Of a stretch of 51,622 nucleotides of DNA, positions 22,913 to 30,940 are shown in pieces. This stretch comes from Pseudomonadota bacterium. Lineage in GTDB: Bacteria; Pseudomonadota; Gammaproteobacteria; Acidiferrobacterales; UBA6901. The notes below the pieces were generated by a model. The model was not told the origin of the DNA and did no database searches. It saw only the letters and a program-made list of their open reading frames with translations. The position numbers were made by a program, and so were the translations under genes. Numbering within the stretch: position 1 is the first letter of the stretch; every line of letters starts with the position of its first letter. The DNA is taken from positions 1-51,622 of the forward strand of contig JAJYEK010000012.1 of assembly GCA_021785795.1 (NCBI GenBank). The letters are read 5' to 3'.

Positions 22913-23875
22913 TCAGCCGCCGAGAGCGCCGCCGCAGCTGGAGCCCTGGCCTGCGGTACAGCCGTAACAGTGGTCAGCGACCGCGATGGGATTGCCATCA
23001 AGGTCGGCATGAACCAGGTCCCGCAGGTGCACGCGTGCGCGACCAGCCCGGTGCAACGGCAGCCCGAGCATCTGGTTGAAGTCGCAATCGTAGACCCAGC
23101 CCTGCCAGTCGACGCTGACGAGCGAGCGGCACATGACCGAATCCAAGTTCTCAGGCCGGTGCGCGGCCCTCAGGGTGTCGAGGTAGGACTGGAATTTGCC
23201 GTGCGACACCAGGGTGCTCCCGAAGCGCTGGATAGGCATGTTGGCGATGGTATAGAGGTGGTTGAAAACGATGCCGTACCGGGTGCCGAGCTCACGCCGG
23301 TACGTGTCCTCGAGCACCCTCTGCGGTGGCGGAAGTGCCGTGCCTGCCGGGTTGTACACGAGGTTTAGCATGAGGCTTTCTTCGCGTCCGAAACCGAGAT
23401 CGTTCAGCCGCTGAAGCGCAGTAATGCTCTTGGCAAAGACGCCCGGGCCGCGCTGCGCCTCGACATTCGTCTCCAGGTAGCATGGCAGCGAGGCGGTGAT
23501 CTCCACGCGCTCCTGTGCCAGGAATCCGGCCAGATCCTCCAGTCCCGGTTCAAGCAGGACAGTGAGATTGCAGCGGTCGATGACGTGAATGCCCCGCCGG
23601 CGCGCTGCCGTGACCAACGTGCGGAAATGCACGTTGAGTTCCGGTGCTCCGCCGGTGAGGTCCAGATTTCGTACCGCGGCGGTGTCGAGAAAGGCCAGCA
23701 CATCGGCAATGGTATCGCGCGACATCTGCTCCGTGCGCGACGGCCCGGCATTCACGTGGCAATGCAGGCAGGATTGGTTGCAGCGATACCCGAGGTTGAC
23801 CTGAAGGGTCTGAAGGGGTCCGCGGGTAATGGGCGGAAAATCGGTATCTTTCAGCAATGGAAGTGTGGCATGCAT
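22913..23875 (-). CDS. arsS: Arsenosugar-biosynthesis-type radical SAM protein ArsS
   Basis: 320 residues. Radical SAM cluster motif CxxxCxxC at C32/C36/C39 ('RCNQSCLHCHVNAGP'), then 'LDLTGGAPELN' and 'DRCNLTVLLEPGLEDL'. The C terminus 'CYGCTAGQGSSCGG' (C303, C306, C314) is diagnostic of ArsS and related proteins, where the last position may be selenocysteine in other species. ArsS is linked to forming 5'-deoxyadenosyl-dimethylarsenic compounds. The usual partner methyltransferase ArsM is not in the window. It lies 37 bp downstream of the disulfide oxidoreductase on the same strand. Confidence 0.9.
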   Translation of the reverse strand: MHATLPLLKDTDFPPITRGPLQTLQVNLGYRCNQSCLHCHVNAGPSRTEQMSRDTIADVLAFLDTAAVRNLDLTGGAPELNVHFRTLVTAARRRGIHVIDRCNLTVLLEPGLEDLAGFLAQERVEITASLPCYLETNVEAQRGPGVFAKSITALQRLNDLGFGREESLMLNLVYNPAGTALPPPQRVLEDTYRRELGTRYGIVFNHLYTIANMPIQRFGSTLVSHGKFQSYLDTLRAAHRPENLDSVMCRSLVSVDWQGWVYDCDFNQMLGLPLHRAGRARVHLRDLVHADLDGNPIAVADHCYGCTAGQGSSCGGALGG

Positions 23876-23912
23876 CGGAACGAACCGGGCCTGGGGTTGG
23901 AAGTCATCCCGC

Positions 23913-25328
23913 CTATGGTATCAGTCGTTGCAGCCAGCGTACGAGCCGACGTGTCGCAGGGCTGAACAGTGCCGGCGCAAAGGCCGCGTTGGCGGTGCGG
24001 CGATGGATCTGGGAGAGTGTGGGGTAGGCGTGAATCGTAGCGGAAAGCGTTGCTACCGACACGCCGGCTTTCATCGCCAGCACGAGTTCGTGAACGAGTT
24101 CCCCGGCATGCGGACCGAGCAGTGAAGCGCCGAGGATCCGGCCGCGGTGTGTGATCAGTTTCGCCTGTCCCGGTCCGGCACCCTGGACCAGAGCCCGGTC
24201 GATCTGAGAAAACGGGAAACGTAGCACTTTCGGGTCGAACCCTTCCCGCCGCGCTTCGTCCTCTGTGAGTCCTACCTGGGCAAGCTCGGGATCGCTGAAC
24301 GTAACCCTGGGCACCACGCGGTAATCCACCTTTCGCGGCAGCCGGAACACGGCGTTGGCAATGACGATGCCGGCCTGGTATTCAGCCATGTGAGTAAAGG
24401 CGTGCGGCCCGCAAACATCACCACAGGCGAAGATGTGGTGCTGCGAACTGCGCAGGCGCCGGTCGACTTCGACCCCGCGCGCGCCCCAGCGCACCCCGGC
24501 CGCGTCCAGCCCGAGTTTCTCGATGTTGGGCCGGCGGCCGACCGCCACGAGAATTGCGTCTGTCTCCAGCGCCTCCGCGTCGGCGCAGCGGATGATCTTC
24601 GTATCGCCATGCTGTTCCACGCGCGTAACAGCTGTTCCGGCAAGTATGCGGATGCCCTCGGATTCCAGGCTTTCGCACAGCATGCGGGCCAGCTCGCTGT
24701 CCTCCCGGGGCAGCAGCTGCGGCAGCCGCTCGATGACTGTGACGCGGCTTCCCAGACGGCCGAATGCCTGTGCCAACTCGATACCGACCGGGCCGCCGCC
24801 GAGCACCACCAGTCGCGGCGGCAGGACCCGCATGCGGAACACATCAAGATTCGTCAGGTAGCCGGCCGCACTCAGACCTGGCACCTCCGGCACTGCGGGC
24901 CGCGAGCCCGTGGCGATGACGAATCGCCGCGCCCGTATCGACTGCGTGCCGACGCGTAGCTCCCTGGGGGAGACGAACTCTGCGGGTTCGCCGAGCAGTA
25001 CTTCGCATCCGTAGTTGCGGAAACGCTCGGGGTCGTCGTGCTCCTGGATGCGCTCGATCACCTGCTGTATCCGTGCATTGACCTCGGACAGATCCACCCG
25101 CAGCGCCGGTTCTGGCAGGCCGAACTGCGGAGCGCGACGCATCAGCGCCGCCACCCGGGCGGCATGTATGAGCGCTTTACTCGGGACGCAGCCGTGATGC
25201 AGGCAGTCGCCGCCGAGCCGGGCGGACTTTTCCGCCAGTGTTACCTTAAGCCCAAGCTGTGCCGCCACGCTCGCCACGACGAGACCTCCCGCGCCGCCTC
25301 CGATCACCGCCAGATCGCGCCGCATCAT
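23913..25328 (-). CDS. FAD-dependent pyridine-nucleotide-disulfide oxidoreductase (mercuric reductase/Lpd-like)
   Basis: 471 residues. FAD fold 'VIGGGAGGLVVASVAAQLG', redox-active pair C42/C47 in 'GGDCLHHGCVPSK', second nucleotide fold 'LVVLGGGPVGIELAQAFG', 'IFACGDVCGPHAFTHMAEY', and a C-terminal dimerisation domain with 'IHAYPTLSQ', keeping the catalytic His but with Gln where dihydrolipoamide dehydrogenases have Glu. It lacks the N-terminal metal-binding domain and the C-terminal Cys pair of MerA. Such proteins often lie beside VTT-family and arsenosugar genes. The substrate disulfide is unknown; a persulfide or As/Se thiol conjugate is an inference. A terminal basic stretch 'RRLVRWLQRLIP' is unusual. 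Confidence 0.9.
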   Translation of the reverse strand: MMRRDLAVIGGGAGGLVVASVAAQLGLKVTLAEKSARLGGDCLHHGCVPSKALIHAARVAALMRRAPQFGLPEPALRVDLSEVNARIQQVIERIQEHDDPERFRNYGCEVLLGEPAEFVSPRELRVGTQSIRARRFVIATGSRPAVPEVPGLSAAGYLTNLDVFRMRVLPPRLVVLGGGPVGIELAQAFGRLGSRVTVIERLPQLLPREDSELARMLCESLESEGIRILAGTAVTRVEQHGDTKIIRCADAEALETDAILVAVGRRPNIEKLGLDAAGVRWGARGVEVDRRLRSSQHHIFACGDVCGPHAFTHMAEYQAGIVIANAVFRLPRKVDYRVVPRVTFSDPELAQVGLTEDEARREGFDPKVLRFPFSQIDRALVQGAGPGQAKLITHRGRILGASLLGPHAGELVHELVLAMKAGVSVATLSATIHAYPTLSQIHRRTANAAFAPALFSPATRRLVRWLQRLIP

Positions 25329-25879
25329 GGGCTGCCGGATGCCCCTTCGTTCCCAAGAAGCATGCGGCGCCGGAACAGCACAAGAGAAATCGGTGCCCGG
25401 TAATGCAGGCGTGCGCGGTGCGACTTGTCCATCAGCCAGTAGCGTACCGCTGTCTCGGCGGCCGCCGGCCGCGGACGGGTGCCAGCAGAATACCCGATCG
25501 TGTCCGTGCGCGTTTCAAGCAGGCGCAGCCGCGCATCGCGCGGCTTGACGATCAACGGCCGACACAGTACGTCACGCTCTAAGGTGATAGAGCTCGGTCC
25601 AGGCGCGGCGGTGCATGATTGTGCTCCGTTCCCGGCAATTGTCGCGTTGACAGCCGCCGCAGTTGCATGCGCTGAGATCTCGGAGCGGTGGAACCGGAGT
25701 TGCCGGCAGCGGATACGCGAACCGCTTCGAAATCGAAAAGATCTCGAGCGGCCGTACCATGTGCCATCTGAGGAACAGCGCGACAGCACGACGGTCGCTT
25801 CCAGCGACCTCCCCAGCATGGTCTTGACCATCATCCTGGCACGTACCCAGGCTCTTTCAGGTAATGGCGCATTCCGCAT
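25325..25879 (-). pseudogene. Possible frameshifted gene between the amidotransferase and the oxidoreductase
   Basis: No single frame across 25329–25900 looks like a whole protein, yet pieces do. In one frame there is an N-terminal 'PERAWVRARMMVKTMLG' and a C-terminal stretch from 'RPLIVKPRDARLRLL' to 'LVLFRRRMLLGNE'. In a second frame (25572–25760) there is 'MVRPLEIFSISKRFAY' followed by a Cys cluster 'CNCGGCQRDNC' and 'MHRRAWTELYHL'. The pieces follow one another in order on the minus strand, the direction of the cluster. Two frameshifts, real or from assembly, would join them into one ~185-residue protein. I do not recognise the family. Confidence 0.3.
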
Positions 25880-25900
25880 GATCCACGAAGACTAACATGG

Positions 25901-26722
25901 TTAGTCCTCACGATCCCGCGGCCGGACCGTCTGCGCCGACGGAGCTGCCCCGGCGCCCGGCTCCAGGTGCAGTGGCCGGGTGATGAAATGCGCAATCCGT
26001 CTCCCGGCACGATAGACCCGGAGCTCGCCTGGTTCGAAGGCCGACCATGTGCTTGCGTCGGTGAGCGGCTCAGTGGCGACCACCGCAATCTCGGTCGTGC
26101 CCTCGCTGTTGGCGGCGGAGCCATCAGCCAGACTCCATAGCCGGTCGTGGCCGTAGGCGATGAGGTGCAGGCCATCGGACATCAGGAAATTGAATCGACC
26201 GTGCGAAGCCAGCATCTCGGCAGCAGCAGCAAGCGTGTCTAGCCACTGTCCCGTGTGTACCGCATGCGGTACGGAAAGCGAAGTGGCGATGCGCTCCAGC
26301 ACCAGGCAGAAGGCGTGCTCGGAATCGGTGTCGCCACCGGGCACGCACGGAGATATGCTGTCCGCCGCTCCCAACTTGGCGTGGTCGGGGATGACGCCAT
26401 TGTGGGCAAACACCCACTCGCGCCCACAACAGACGCGCCGGAAGGGATGGGTGTTGGCGGCGACGCGCGCCGTCGGGGGATTGGCTTTGCGCACGTGTCC
26501 CAAAATGAGCGGTGCGCGGGCGCTTGCACAAAGTTCGCGGAAGCGGGCGCTGTGCGCCGCCGCCCGTGGTTCCTTTTCAATATGGAACGATGCGCCCTCG
26601 ATCCAGGCAAGTCCCCAGCCGTCCGGGTTGTCGGCGACACCGCCGCCGTGCGCGCCGAAGCGGCACAGGAGTTCCCGTGGCTGCAGCGCCTGATTGCTGC
26701 TCAGTCCGAATAGTTCGCACAT
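25901..26722 (-). CDS. Class II glutamine amidotransferase (YafJ/EgtC-like)
   Basis: A 273-residue Ntn-hydrolase. After Met removal the nucleophile Cys is N-terminal ('MCELFGLSSNQ'). 'HGGGVADNPDGWGLAWIEG', 'ILGHVRKANPP', 'NTHPFRRVCCGREWVFAHNG' and 'GDTDSEHAFCLVLERI' complete the glutaminase site. No synthase domain is attached, so it is either an amidase on a gamma-glutamyl compound (as EgtC in ergothioneine synthesis) or works with a partner. Start at 26722 with GAGGA upstream. Within the arsenic/sulfur cluster, 32 bp from the VTT–rhodanese gene. Confidence 0.9.
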   Translation of the reverse strand: MCELFGLSSNQALQPRELLCRFGAHGGGVADNPDGWGLAWIEGASFHIEKEPRAAAHSARFRELCASARAPLILGHVRKANPPTARVAANTHPFRRVCCGREWVFAHNGVIPDHAKLGAADSISPCVPGGDTDSEHAFCLVLERIATSLSVPHAVHTGQWLDTLAAAAEMLASHGRFNFLMSDGLHLIAYGHDRLWSLADGSAANSEGTTEIAVVATEPLTDASTWSAFEPGELRVYRAGRRIAHFITRPLHLEPGAGAAPSAQTVRPRDRED

Positions 26723-26754
26723 GGCATCCTCAATGCGTCAGGTCTGCCCTTCGT

Positions 26755-27840
26755 CTAATCCGCCTTCCGACCGGGCCCGGTCCGATCATCGGACTCGCCC
26801 CGCTTCTGCAACCGGGCGGCGCCGTTCAATCTCTTGCCGAGGCCGGCCGCGGTGCCTTCCAGCGCCACGTTGAACCCGTGGCGCTTCCAGCCCACCATGC
26901 CGTCGCCAACGAGCAATGCCTGGGTGAAGCCCGCCGCACGCAGCAGTTCCACGGCTTTCCCGGACATGCGGTTGGTGCGGCAGATGACGGCGAGCGGGTA
27001 TTCCCGCCGCTGCTCGAGCTCGAGCAAACGCCGCGGCAGGTCATCGAGCGGGATATTGATCGAGCCGGCGATGTGGCCGAGATCACCGGTAAAGTCCGCG
27101 ACCGGCCGTACGTCTAACACCGGGAGTTCTTCGTTCCGGTCGAGACGTTGCTTGAGTTCAGCGCTCGAAATTGTCCCGGTGGGCGCACCGGGCCTGGCGC
27201 GAAGCCGCTTTAGCAGGTTTGGCAGGAAGGCGGCAATGCCGATCAGCGTTATTGCCATCAGCCCCTTATGGATCAGGCCCTGGCCGCCGGATGCAGCTTC
27301 CCGGCCGGCATAGCCGAGATAGGTGTAGGCGAGCGCCCCGGGAAGCATGAACACATAAGTGCCGACCACGTAAGCCAGCAGACCGATGCGGGTGAGTCCC
27401 AGCGCATAGTTGAGCAGATTGAACGGGAACAGAGGCACCAGGCGCACAAACGCGACGAAGCGCCAGCCCTCCTGCTCCACGCCCTGAATGAGCTGCCTGG
27501 TCCAGCCGCCGGCGCGGCGATGTATCCAGCCGGATGCCAGGTAGCGCGCAACCAGAAATGCAATTGTGGCGCCGACAGTAGCGCCGGTGAGGCTGTACAA
27601 TGTACCCCACACGGGCCCGAAGAGCGCGCCGCCCGCCAGTGACAGCACGGCGCCAGGCAGGAAGAGCACGGCCGCGGCGGCATATGCCGCCATGAAGAGG
27701 AACGGCGCGAAAGTGCCGCTGGCGGCGATGCGTGAGCGCAGCGCCGCTGTATCGAGCCAGCCATGATGAAGGAATGCAATCGCGATCGCCGCCAAGAGCG
27801 CGGCAAAGAGGGCAGTGCGTGCAACGATCCGGCGTGTCAT
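26755..27840 (-). CDS. VTT (TVP38/TMEM64, DedA-like) membrane protein fused to a rhodanese domain
   Basis: 361 residues. Residues ~5–225 are a VTT-domain membrane protein with several helices and the family signature 'GALFGPVWGTLYSLTGATVGATIAF' region and 'FVRLVPLFPFNLLNYALG'. Residues ~240–335 are a rhodanese domain ('LPVLDVRPVADFTGDLGHI', active-site loop 'CRTNRMSG' with C287). A cytoplasmic or periplasmic sulfurtransferase tethered to a lipid- or metabolite-transporter-like domain is implied. The ATG at 27840 overlaps the stop of the sterol-desaturase gene (ATGA), which decides the start over one five codons upstream. A basic C-terminal tail follows the rhodanese. Confidence 0.9.
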   Translation of the reverse strand: MTRRIVARTALFAALLAAIAIAFLHHGWLDTAALRSRIAASGTFAPFLFMAAYAAAAVLFLPGAVLSLAGGALFGPVWGTLYSLTGATVGATIAFLVARYLASGWIHRRAGGWTRQLIQGVEQEGWRFVAFVRLVPLFPFNLLNYALGLTRIGLLAYVVGTYVFMLPGALAYTYLGYAGREAASGGQGLIHKGLMAITLIGIAAFLPNLLKRLRARPGAPTGTISSAELKQRLDRNEELPVLDVRPVADFTGDLGHIAGSINIPLDDLPRRLLELEQRREYPLAVICRTNRMSGKAVELLRAAGFTQALLVGDGMVGWKRHGFNVALEGTAAGLGKRLNGAARLQKRGESDDRTGPGRKAD

Positions 27841-28688
27841 GAGGGACGGTTCCATGCGCGGCGGTTGATGGCGTAGCCGGTGATACGTCCGAGGAATGGC
27901 AGGACCAACATGCCCGGCAGGTCGTTCACGAGCCTCGGCGCGCGGTAATCCCGGATGCCGAGGGTCATGGCCTCGTGGCCGGCGTCGGGCTGCGCCATGT
28001 AGGTGCCGAGCAGCCGGTCCCAGAGCGAGAGGTTGAAGCCGAAGTTGCTGTTCGCCTCTCGGTCCTCGACCGAATGATGCACCCGGTGCATGTCGGGGGT
28101 GACGATGAACAGGCGCAACGCGCGATCAAGCGCGATCGGCAGACGCAGGTTGCCGTGGTTGAACATGGCCGTCGCATTCAATACCACCTCGAAGATCACC
28201 ACCGCCACGGCCGGCGCACCGATGACCGCGATGACCGCGAATTTGATGAGCATCGATAGCAGGATCTCGATCGGATGAAAACGCGCACCGGTCGTGACGT
28301 CATAGTCGAGGTCGGCGTGGTGCATGCGGTGCAGCCGCCAGAGGATAGGCACGGCATGAAACATGACGTGCTGCAGGTAGATGGCAAGATCAAGGATGAC
28401 GATCGACCCGAGGACGGCGACCCAGAAGGGTGCTGCGACCAGGTTGAAGAGGCCCCAACCATGGGCTGTCGCGCTCATCGCGCAGCCCACCGCGGCTGCC
28501 GGGAACAGCAGCCGCAACACAACGCTGTTGAGGAACACGATCCCGAGGTTGCTGGTCCAGCGGCGTACCCTCGACACACTGAGTGTCCGCCTCGGCGCCG
28601 CCAGCTCGAGGAATATCATAACGATCAATACCCCGAAAAATGCCCCCAGCCGGATAACCTGCGCCTGATCCATGATTATTTCCGACAT
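27837..28688 (-). CDS. Sterol desaturase/fatty-acid hydroxylase family membrane protein
   Basis: 283 residues with four or so membrane helices. The di-iron His boxes are intact: 'LQHVMFHAVPILWRLHRMHH' region (HxxxH and HxxHH) and 'MHRVHHSVEDREANSNFG'. Members hydroxylate or desaturate lipids using O2. The ATG at 28688 (MSEIIMD) has GGAG seven bases upstream; the frame is open for 23 more codons toward the ArsR operator but has no support. It is the first gene of the minus-strand cluster and divergent from arsR. Substrate unknown. Confidence 0.88.
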   Translation of the reverse strand: MSEIIMDQAQVIRLGAFFGVLIVMIFLELAAPRRTLSVSRVRRWTSNLGIVFLNSVVLRLLFPAAAVGCAMSATAHGWGLFNLVAAPFWVAVLGSIVILDLAIYLQHVMFHAVPILWRLHRMHHADLDYDVTTGARFHPIEILLSMLIKFAVIAVIGAPAVAVVIFEVVLNATAMFNHGNLRLPIALDRALRLFIVTPDMHRVHHSVEDREANSNFGFNLSLWDRLLGTYMAQPDAGHEAMTLGIRDYRAPRLVNDLPGMLVLPFLGRITGYAINRRAWNRPS

Positions 28689-28746
28689 AAAGATCTCCAA
28701 ACTTGGAAAGAATACGCGATCGATTGGTAATGCGGCGGCCGATCTG

Positions 28747-28776
28747 CTAGTATTCAATAATTCAATTGAATACTAG
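28747..28776. promoter_or_regulatory. ArsR-type operator between divergent genes
   Basis: Perfect inverted repeat with 12-bp arms, CTAGTATTCAAT-N6-ATTGAATACTAG, sitting in the 104-bp gap between the sterol-desaturase gene (minus) and the arsR–rhodanese gene (plus). It contains ATTC…GAAT halves like those reported for sulfide-responsive ArsR proteins. It is placed to control both genes. Confidence 0.8.
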
Positions 28777-28792
28777 TTATATCGTGAGCGTC

Positions 28793-29467
28793 ATGTCAAG
28801 CCCGGATGTGAAGCAACGGCTCTACGGCGAGATCGCCCGGATCGGGAAAGCAGTGTGTCATGGCTACCGCCTGGAGTTGCTGGAGTACCTTGCGCAAGGG
28901 GAGCGGACCGTAGAGTCACTAGCCAGGCTCGCAGGTCTTTCGGTTGCGAACACCTCCCAGCATCTTCGCAGCCTGCGCCAAGGCGGGCTGGTATCCGCGC
29001 GCAAGGATGGCCAGTACGTGTACTACATGCTGGCGGACGACGAAGTCATCCGCCTGCTCGCGAGCATGCGCAAACTGGCCGAAGCACACCTTGCGGAAGT
29101 CGAGCGGCTGGTCCGCTCCTACCTGACCGTCAAGGACGATCTCGAGCCCGTCCCGCGCGCCGAGTTGCTCGACCGTGCACGGCAAGGGCTCGTGACCGTC
29201 GTGGATGTTCGACCCGAAGAAGAATATGCGTCCGGCCACGTTCCGGGCGCCATGAATTTGCCGATCAGGAATCTTGAGCAGAAACTCCGGGATTTGCCAC
29301 ATGACCAGGAAATCGTCGCCTATTGCCGCGGCCCGCACTGCGTGCTCGCCTATGACGCGGTAGCGCGGCTGCGTCGGGAGGGGTTCCAGGCGCGGCGCCT
29401 GGAGGGTGGCTTCCCGGAATGGCGTGAAGCGGGCATGCCGGTGGAAATCGCAAGTTCCAGGAAATGA
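28793..29467 (+). CDS. ArsR/SmtB-family regulator fused to a rhodanese domain
   Basis: 224 residues from ATG 28793; a GTG at 28784 is possible, and neither has a strong ribosome-binding site. Residues ~10–85 form the winged helix ('LLEYLAQGERTVESLARLAG' then 'NTSQHLRSLRQGGLVSARKDG'). Residues ~117–222 form a rhodanese domain with 'VTVVDVRPEEEYASGHVPGA' and the loop 'YCRGPHCVLAY' (C178, C183). The winged helix has only one Cys (C22), so a classical arsenic site is not evident. Sensing by the rhodanese Cys, for example of persulfide, is an inference. It follows a 12-bp-arm palindrome, consistent with autoregulation. After the stop a hairpin-forming stretch (29469–29502) has no T-run. Confidence 0.9.
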   Translation: MSSPDVKQRLYGEIARIGKAVCHGYRLELLEYLAQGERTVESLARLAGLSVANTSQHLRSLRQGGLVSARKDGQYVYYMLADDEVIRLLASMRKLAEAHLAEVERLVRSYLTVKDDLEPVPRAELLDRARQGLVTVVDVRPEEEYASGHVPGAMNLPIRNLEQKLRDLPHDQEIVAYCRGPHCVLAYDAVARLRREGFQARRLEGGFPEWREAGMPVEIASSRK

Positions 29468-29570
29468 ACGTGCCGCGAGCGTTGGGCGTAAGCCCGGGCA
29501 CGCTGCTGTCCCAGGCGGCAGGACTCTTGAGCGGATATAAATGGTGGGATGCTTATCGGCAAGCAGCGAC

Positions 29571-30173
29571 ATGCATTCGAACCCAGTTTTTTCACGCCTT
29601 GCCATTGCGTTTCTCGCAGCAAGCCTGCTGCTCGGCTGGGTTCCCGCAGCTGCGGGCTCAGCGGGTCCGCAGCTGGCCCGGCGCTGGTCGCTTGTGACGC
29701 CCGAAGGGCTGGCGGTAGAGTTTGTGCAGCGTCCCCTGGACCTGACCGAGGCGTTTTTCCAGGGGCGCGGCTTCACTCCCGCCGTATCGCGGCAAATCGC
29801 CAATGCCTGCGTGCTGGCGGTCGTTGTCAGTAATCGCTCGGCTTCGACGATCTTCCGGGTCGATCTCGGCGATTGGCGGGTACAGGGGCGGGACGTTCGG
29901 CCGCAGCAGCTGCGCCTCGACGCCGACTGGCAGCGAGCATGGAAGAGAATGCGGATCGCGCGGGCACAAAGGATTGCCTTCCGGTACGCTATGCTGCCGA
30001 CCCGGCAAGTGCTTCGACCGGGGGACCGGTTGCAGGGAATGATCACTACCAACCTCAGCACAGGCCAGCGCTTCGATATGAACATCCGGTGGGAGGCAAA
30101 CGGCGAGCCCGGACAGGCCTGGCTGCGCGGTCTGGCCTGTGCGATGCCGTCACAGCGGGGAAATCGGCCATGA
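29571..30173 (+). CDS. Secreted protein of unknown function
   Basis: 200 residues from ATG 29571, with a signal peptide ('RLAIAFLAASLLLGW', cleavage near 'PAAAGSAG'). The mature part is beta-rich: 'RWSLVTPEGLAVEFVQRPLD', 'ACVLAVVVSNRSASTIF', 'WRVQGRDVRPQQLRLDADW', 'RYAMLPTRQVLRPGDRLQG', an Ig-like or DUF-type pattern I cannot name. It has one Cys before and one after the core. The stop overlaps the start of the TlpA-like thioredoxin gene (ATGA), so the two are made together, probably as periplasmic partners. An ATG at 29541 is an alternative start. Confidence 0.68.
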   Translation: MHSNPVFSRLAIAFLAASLLLGWVPAAAGSAGPQLARRWSLVTPEGLAVEFVQRPLDLTEAFFQGRGFTPAVSRQIANACVLAVVVSNRSASTIFRVDLGDWRVQGRDVRPQQLRLDADWQRAWKRMRIARAQRIAFRYAMLPTRQVLRPGDRLQGMITTNLSTGQRFDMNIRWEANGEPGQAWLRGLACAMPSQRGNRP

Positions 30174-30727
30174 TAGCCCGTTATGTCGCGGCCCTAGCGG
30201 CGGCGGTTTGGCTGACAGCCGTGCCCGGCTCCTCTGCCGCCGTGGTAGGTCCGAATGCACAGCCCGTCGCCGCAAATTTCTCGCTCAAGGATCTCAACGG
30301 GAAGGTGCGCCGGCTCTCCGATTACCGTGGCAAGCTGGTCATCGTCAACTTCTGGGCGACATGGTGTCCGCCTTGCGAACGGGAGATACCATCGATGGAG
30401 CGAACGTATCGGAAATTCAAACATCGCGGCCTTGTGATTCTGGGCATCGAGGAAGGTGAGGGCTGGGAGACGGTGGAGCCGGTGGCAGAGCAGATGAAAA
30501 TCACCTACCCGGTTCTGCTCGATCGTGATGCGTCGGTCAGCCGCAGGTACAAAATTATCGGGCTGCCTACCAGTTATCTGATCGATCCACGGGGACGCAT
30601 CGTCGATGTTCTGGTCGGCGGCAGAAACTGGACGAACCCAGGTCTTCGTGCCCGCCTCGCCCGGCTGTTGCCGGGTCCGTCCCGGGAGCGCGCAGGGCTC
30701 CACGCCAAACCGCCACGCCGACCCTGA
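30170..30727 (+). CDS. TlpA/ResA-like periplasmic thioredoxin
   Basis: 185 residues with a signal peptide (~1–24, ending 'GSSAAVVG'). Thioredoxin fold with 'VIVNFWATWCPPCEREIPSM' (C66, C69), the central 'GIEEGEGWETVEPVAEQ' insertion of TlpA/ResA types, and cis-Pro in 'GLPTSYLIDPRGRIV'. It probably reduces disulfides in the periplasm, for instance apocytochrome or its neighbour. The ATG overlaps the preceding stop. The C terminus is basic and unconserved ('RERAGLHAKPPRRP'). The next 213 bp to the giant ORF hold no gene. Confidence 0.9.
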   Translation: MIARYVAALAAAVWLTAVPGSSAAVVGPNAQPVAANFSLKDLNGKVRRLSDYRGKLVIVNFWATWCPPCEREIPSMERTYRKFKHRGLVILGIEEGEGWETVEPVAEQMKITYPVLLDRDASVSRRYKIIGLPTSYLIDPRGRIVDVLVGGRNWTNPGLRARLARLLPGPSRERAGLHAKPPRRP

Positions 30728-30940
30728 CCCGCCCAGGTTCGCATCCGCCCGGCCCCGGGTTGCCGCGCCGGCTCATTGTCACGATTTCCCCGATATGTGG
30801 ATGGCCCGCCTCACCCGCGACCTGTCGGACGGCTTCGGCGTCGGCCCGCCACGTGCCTGCAGCAGGGACAGACTCCAGCGCCTCCCCGGTCCTCTCCCGG
30901 TCTTTGCTATAACTATCGGTATACGGAACAATAAAAAGAC

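Noticed and set aside
23913..25328. Calling the disulfide oxidoreductase a mercuric reductase
   Set aside because: No N-terminal metal-binding domain, no C-terminal Cys pair and no mer genes nearby.
29469..29502. Hairpin after the arsR–rhodanese gene as a terminator
   Set aside because: Imperfect stem with no T-run on either side.
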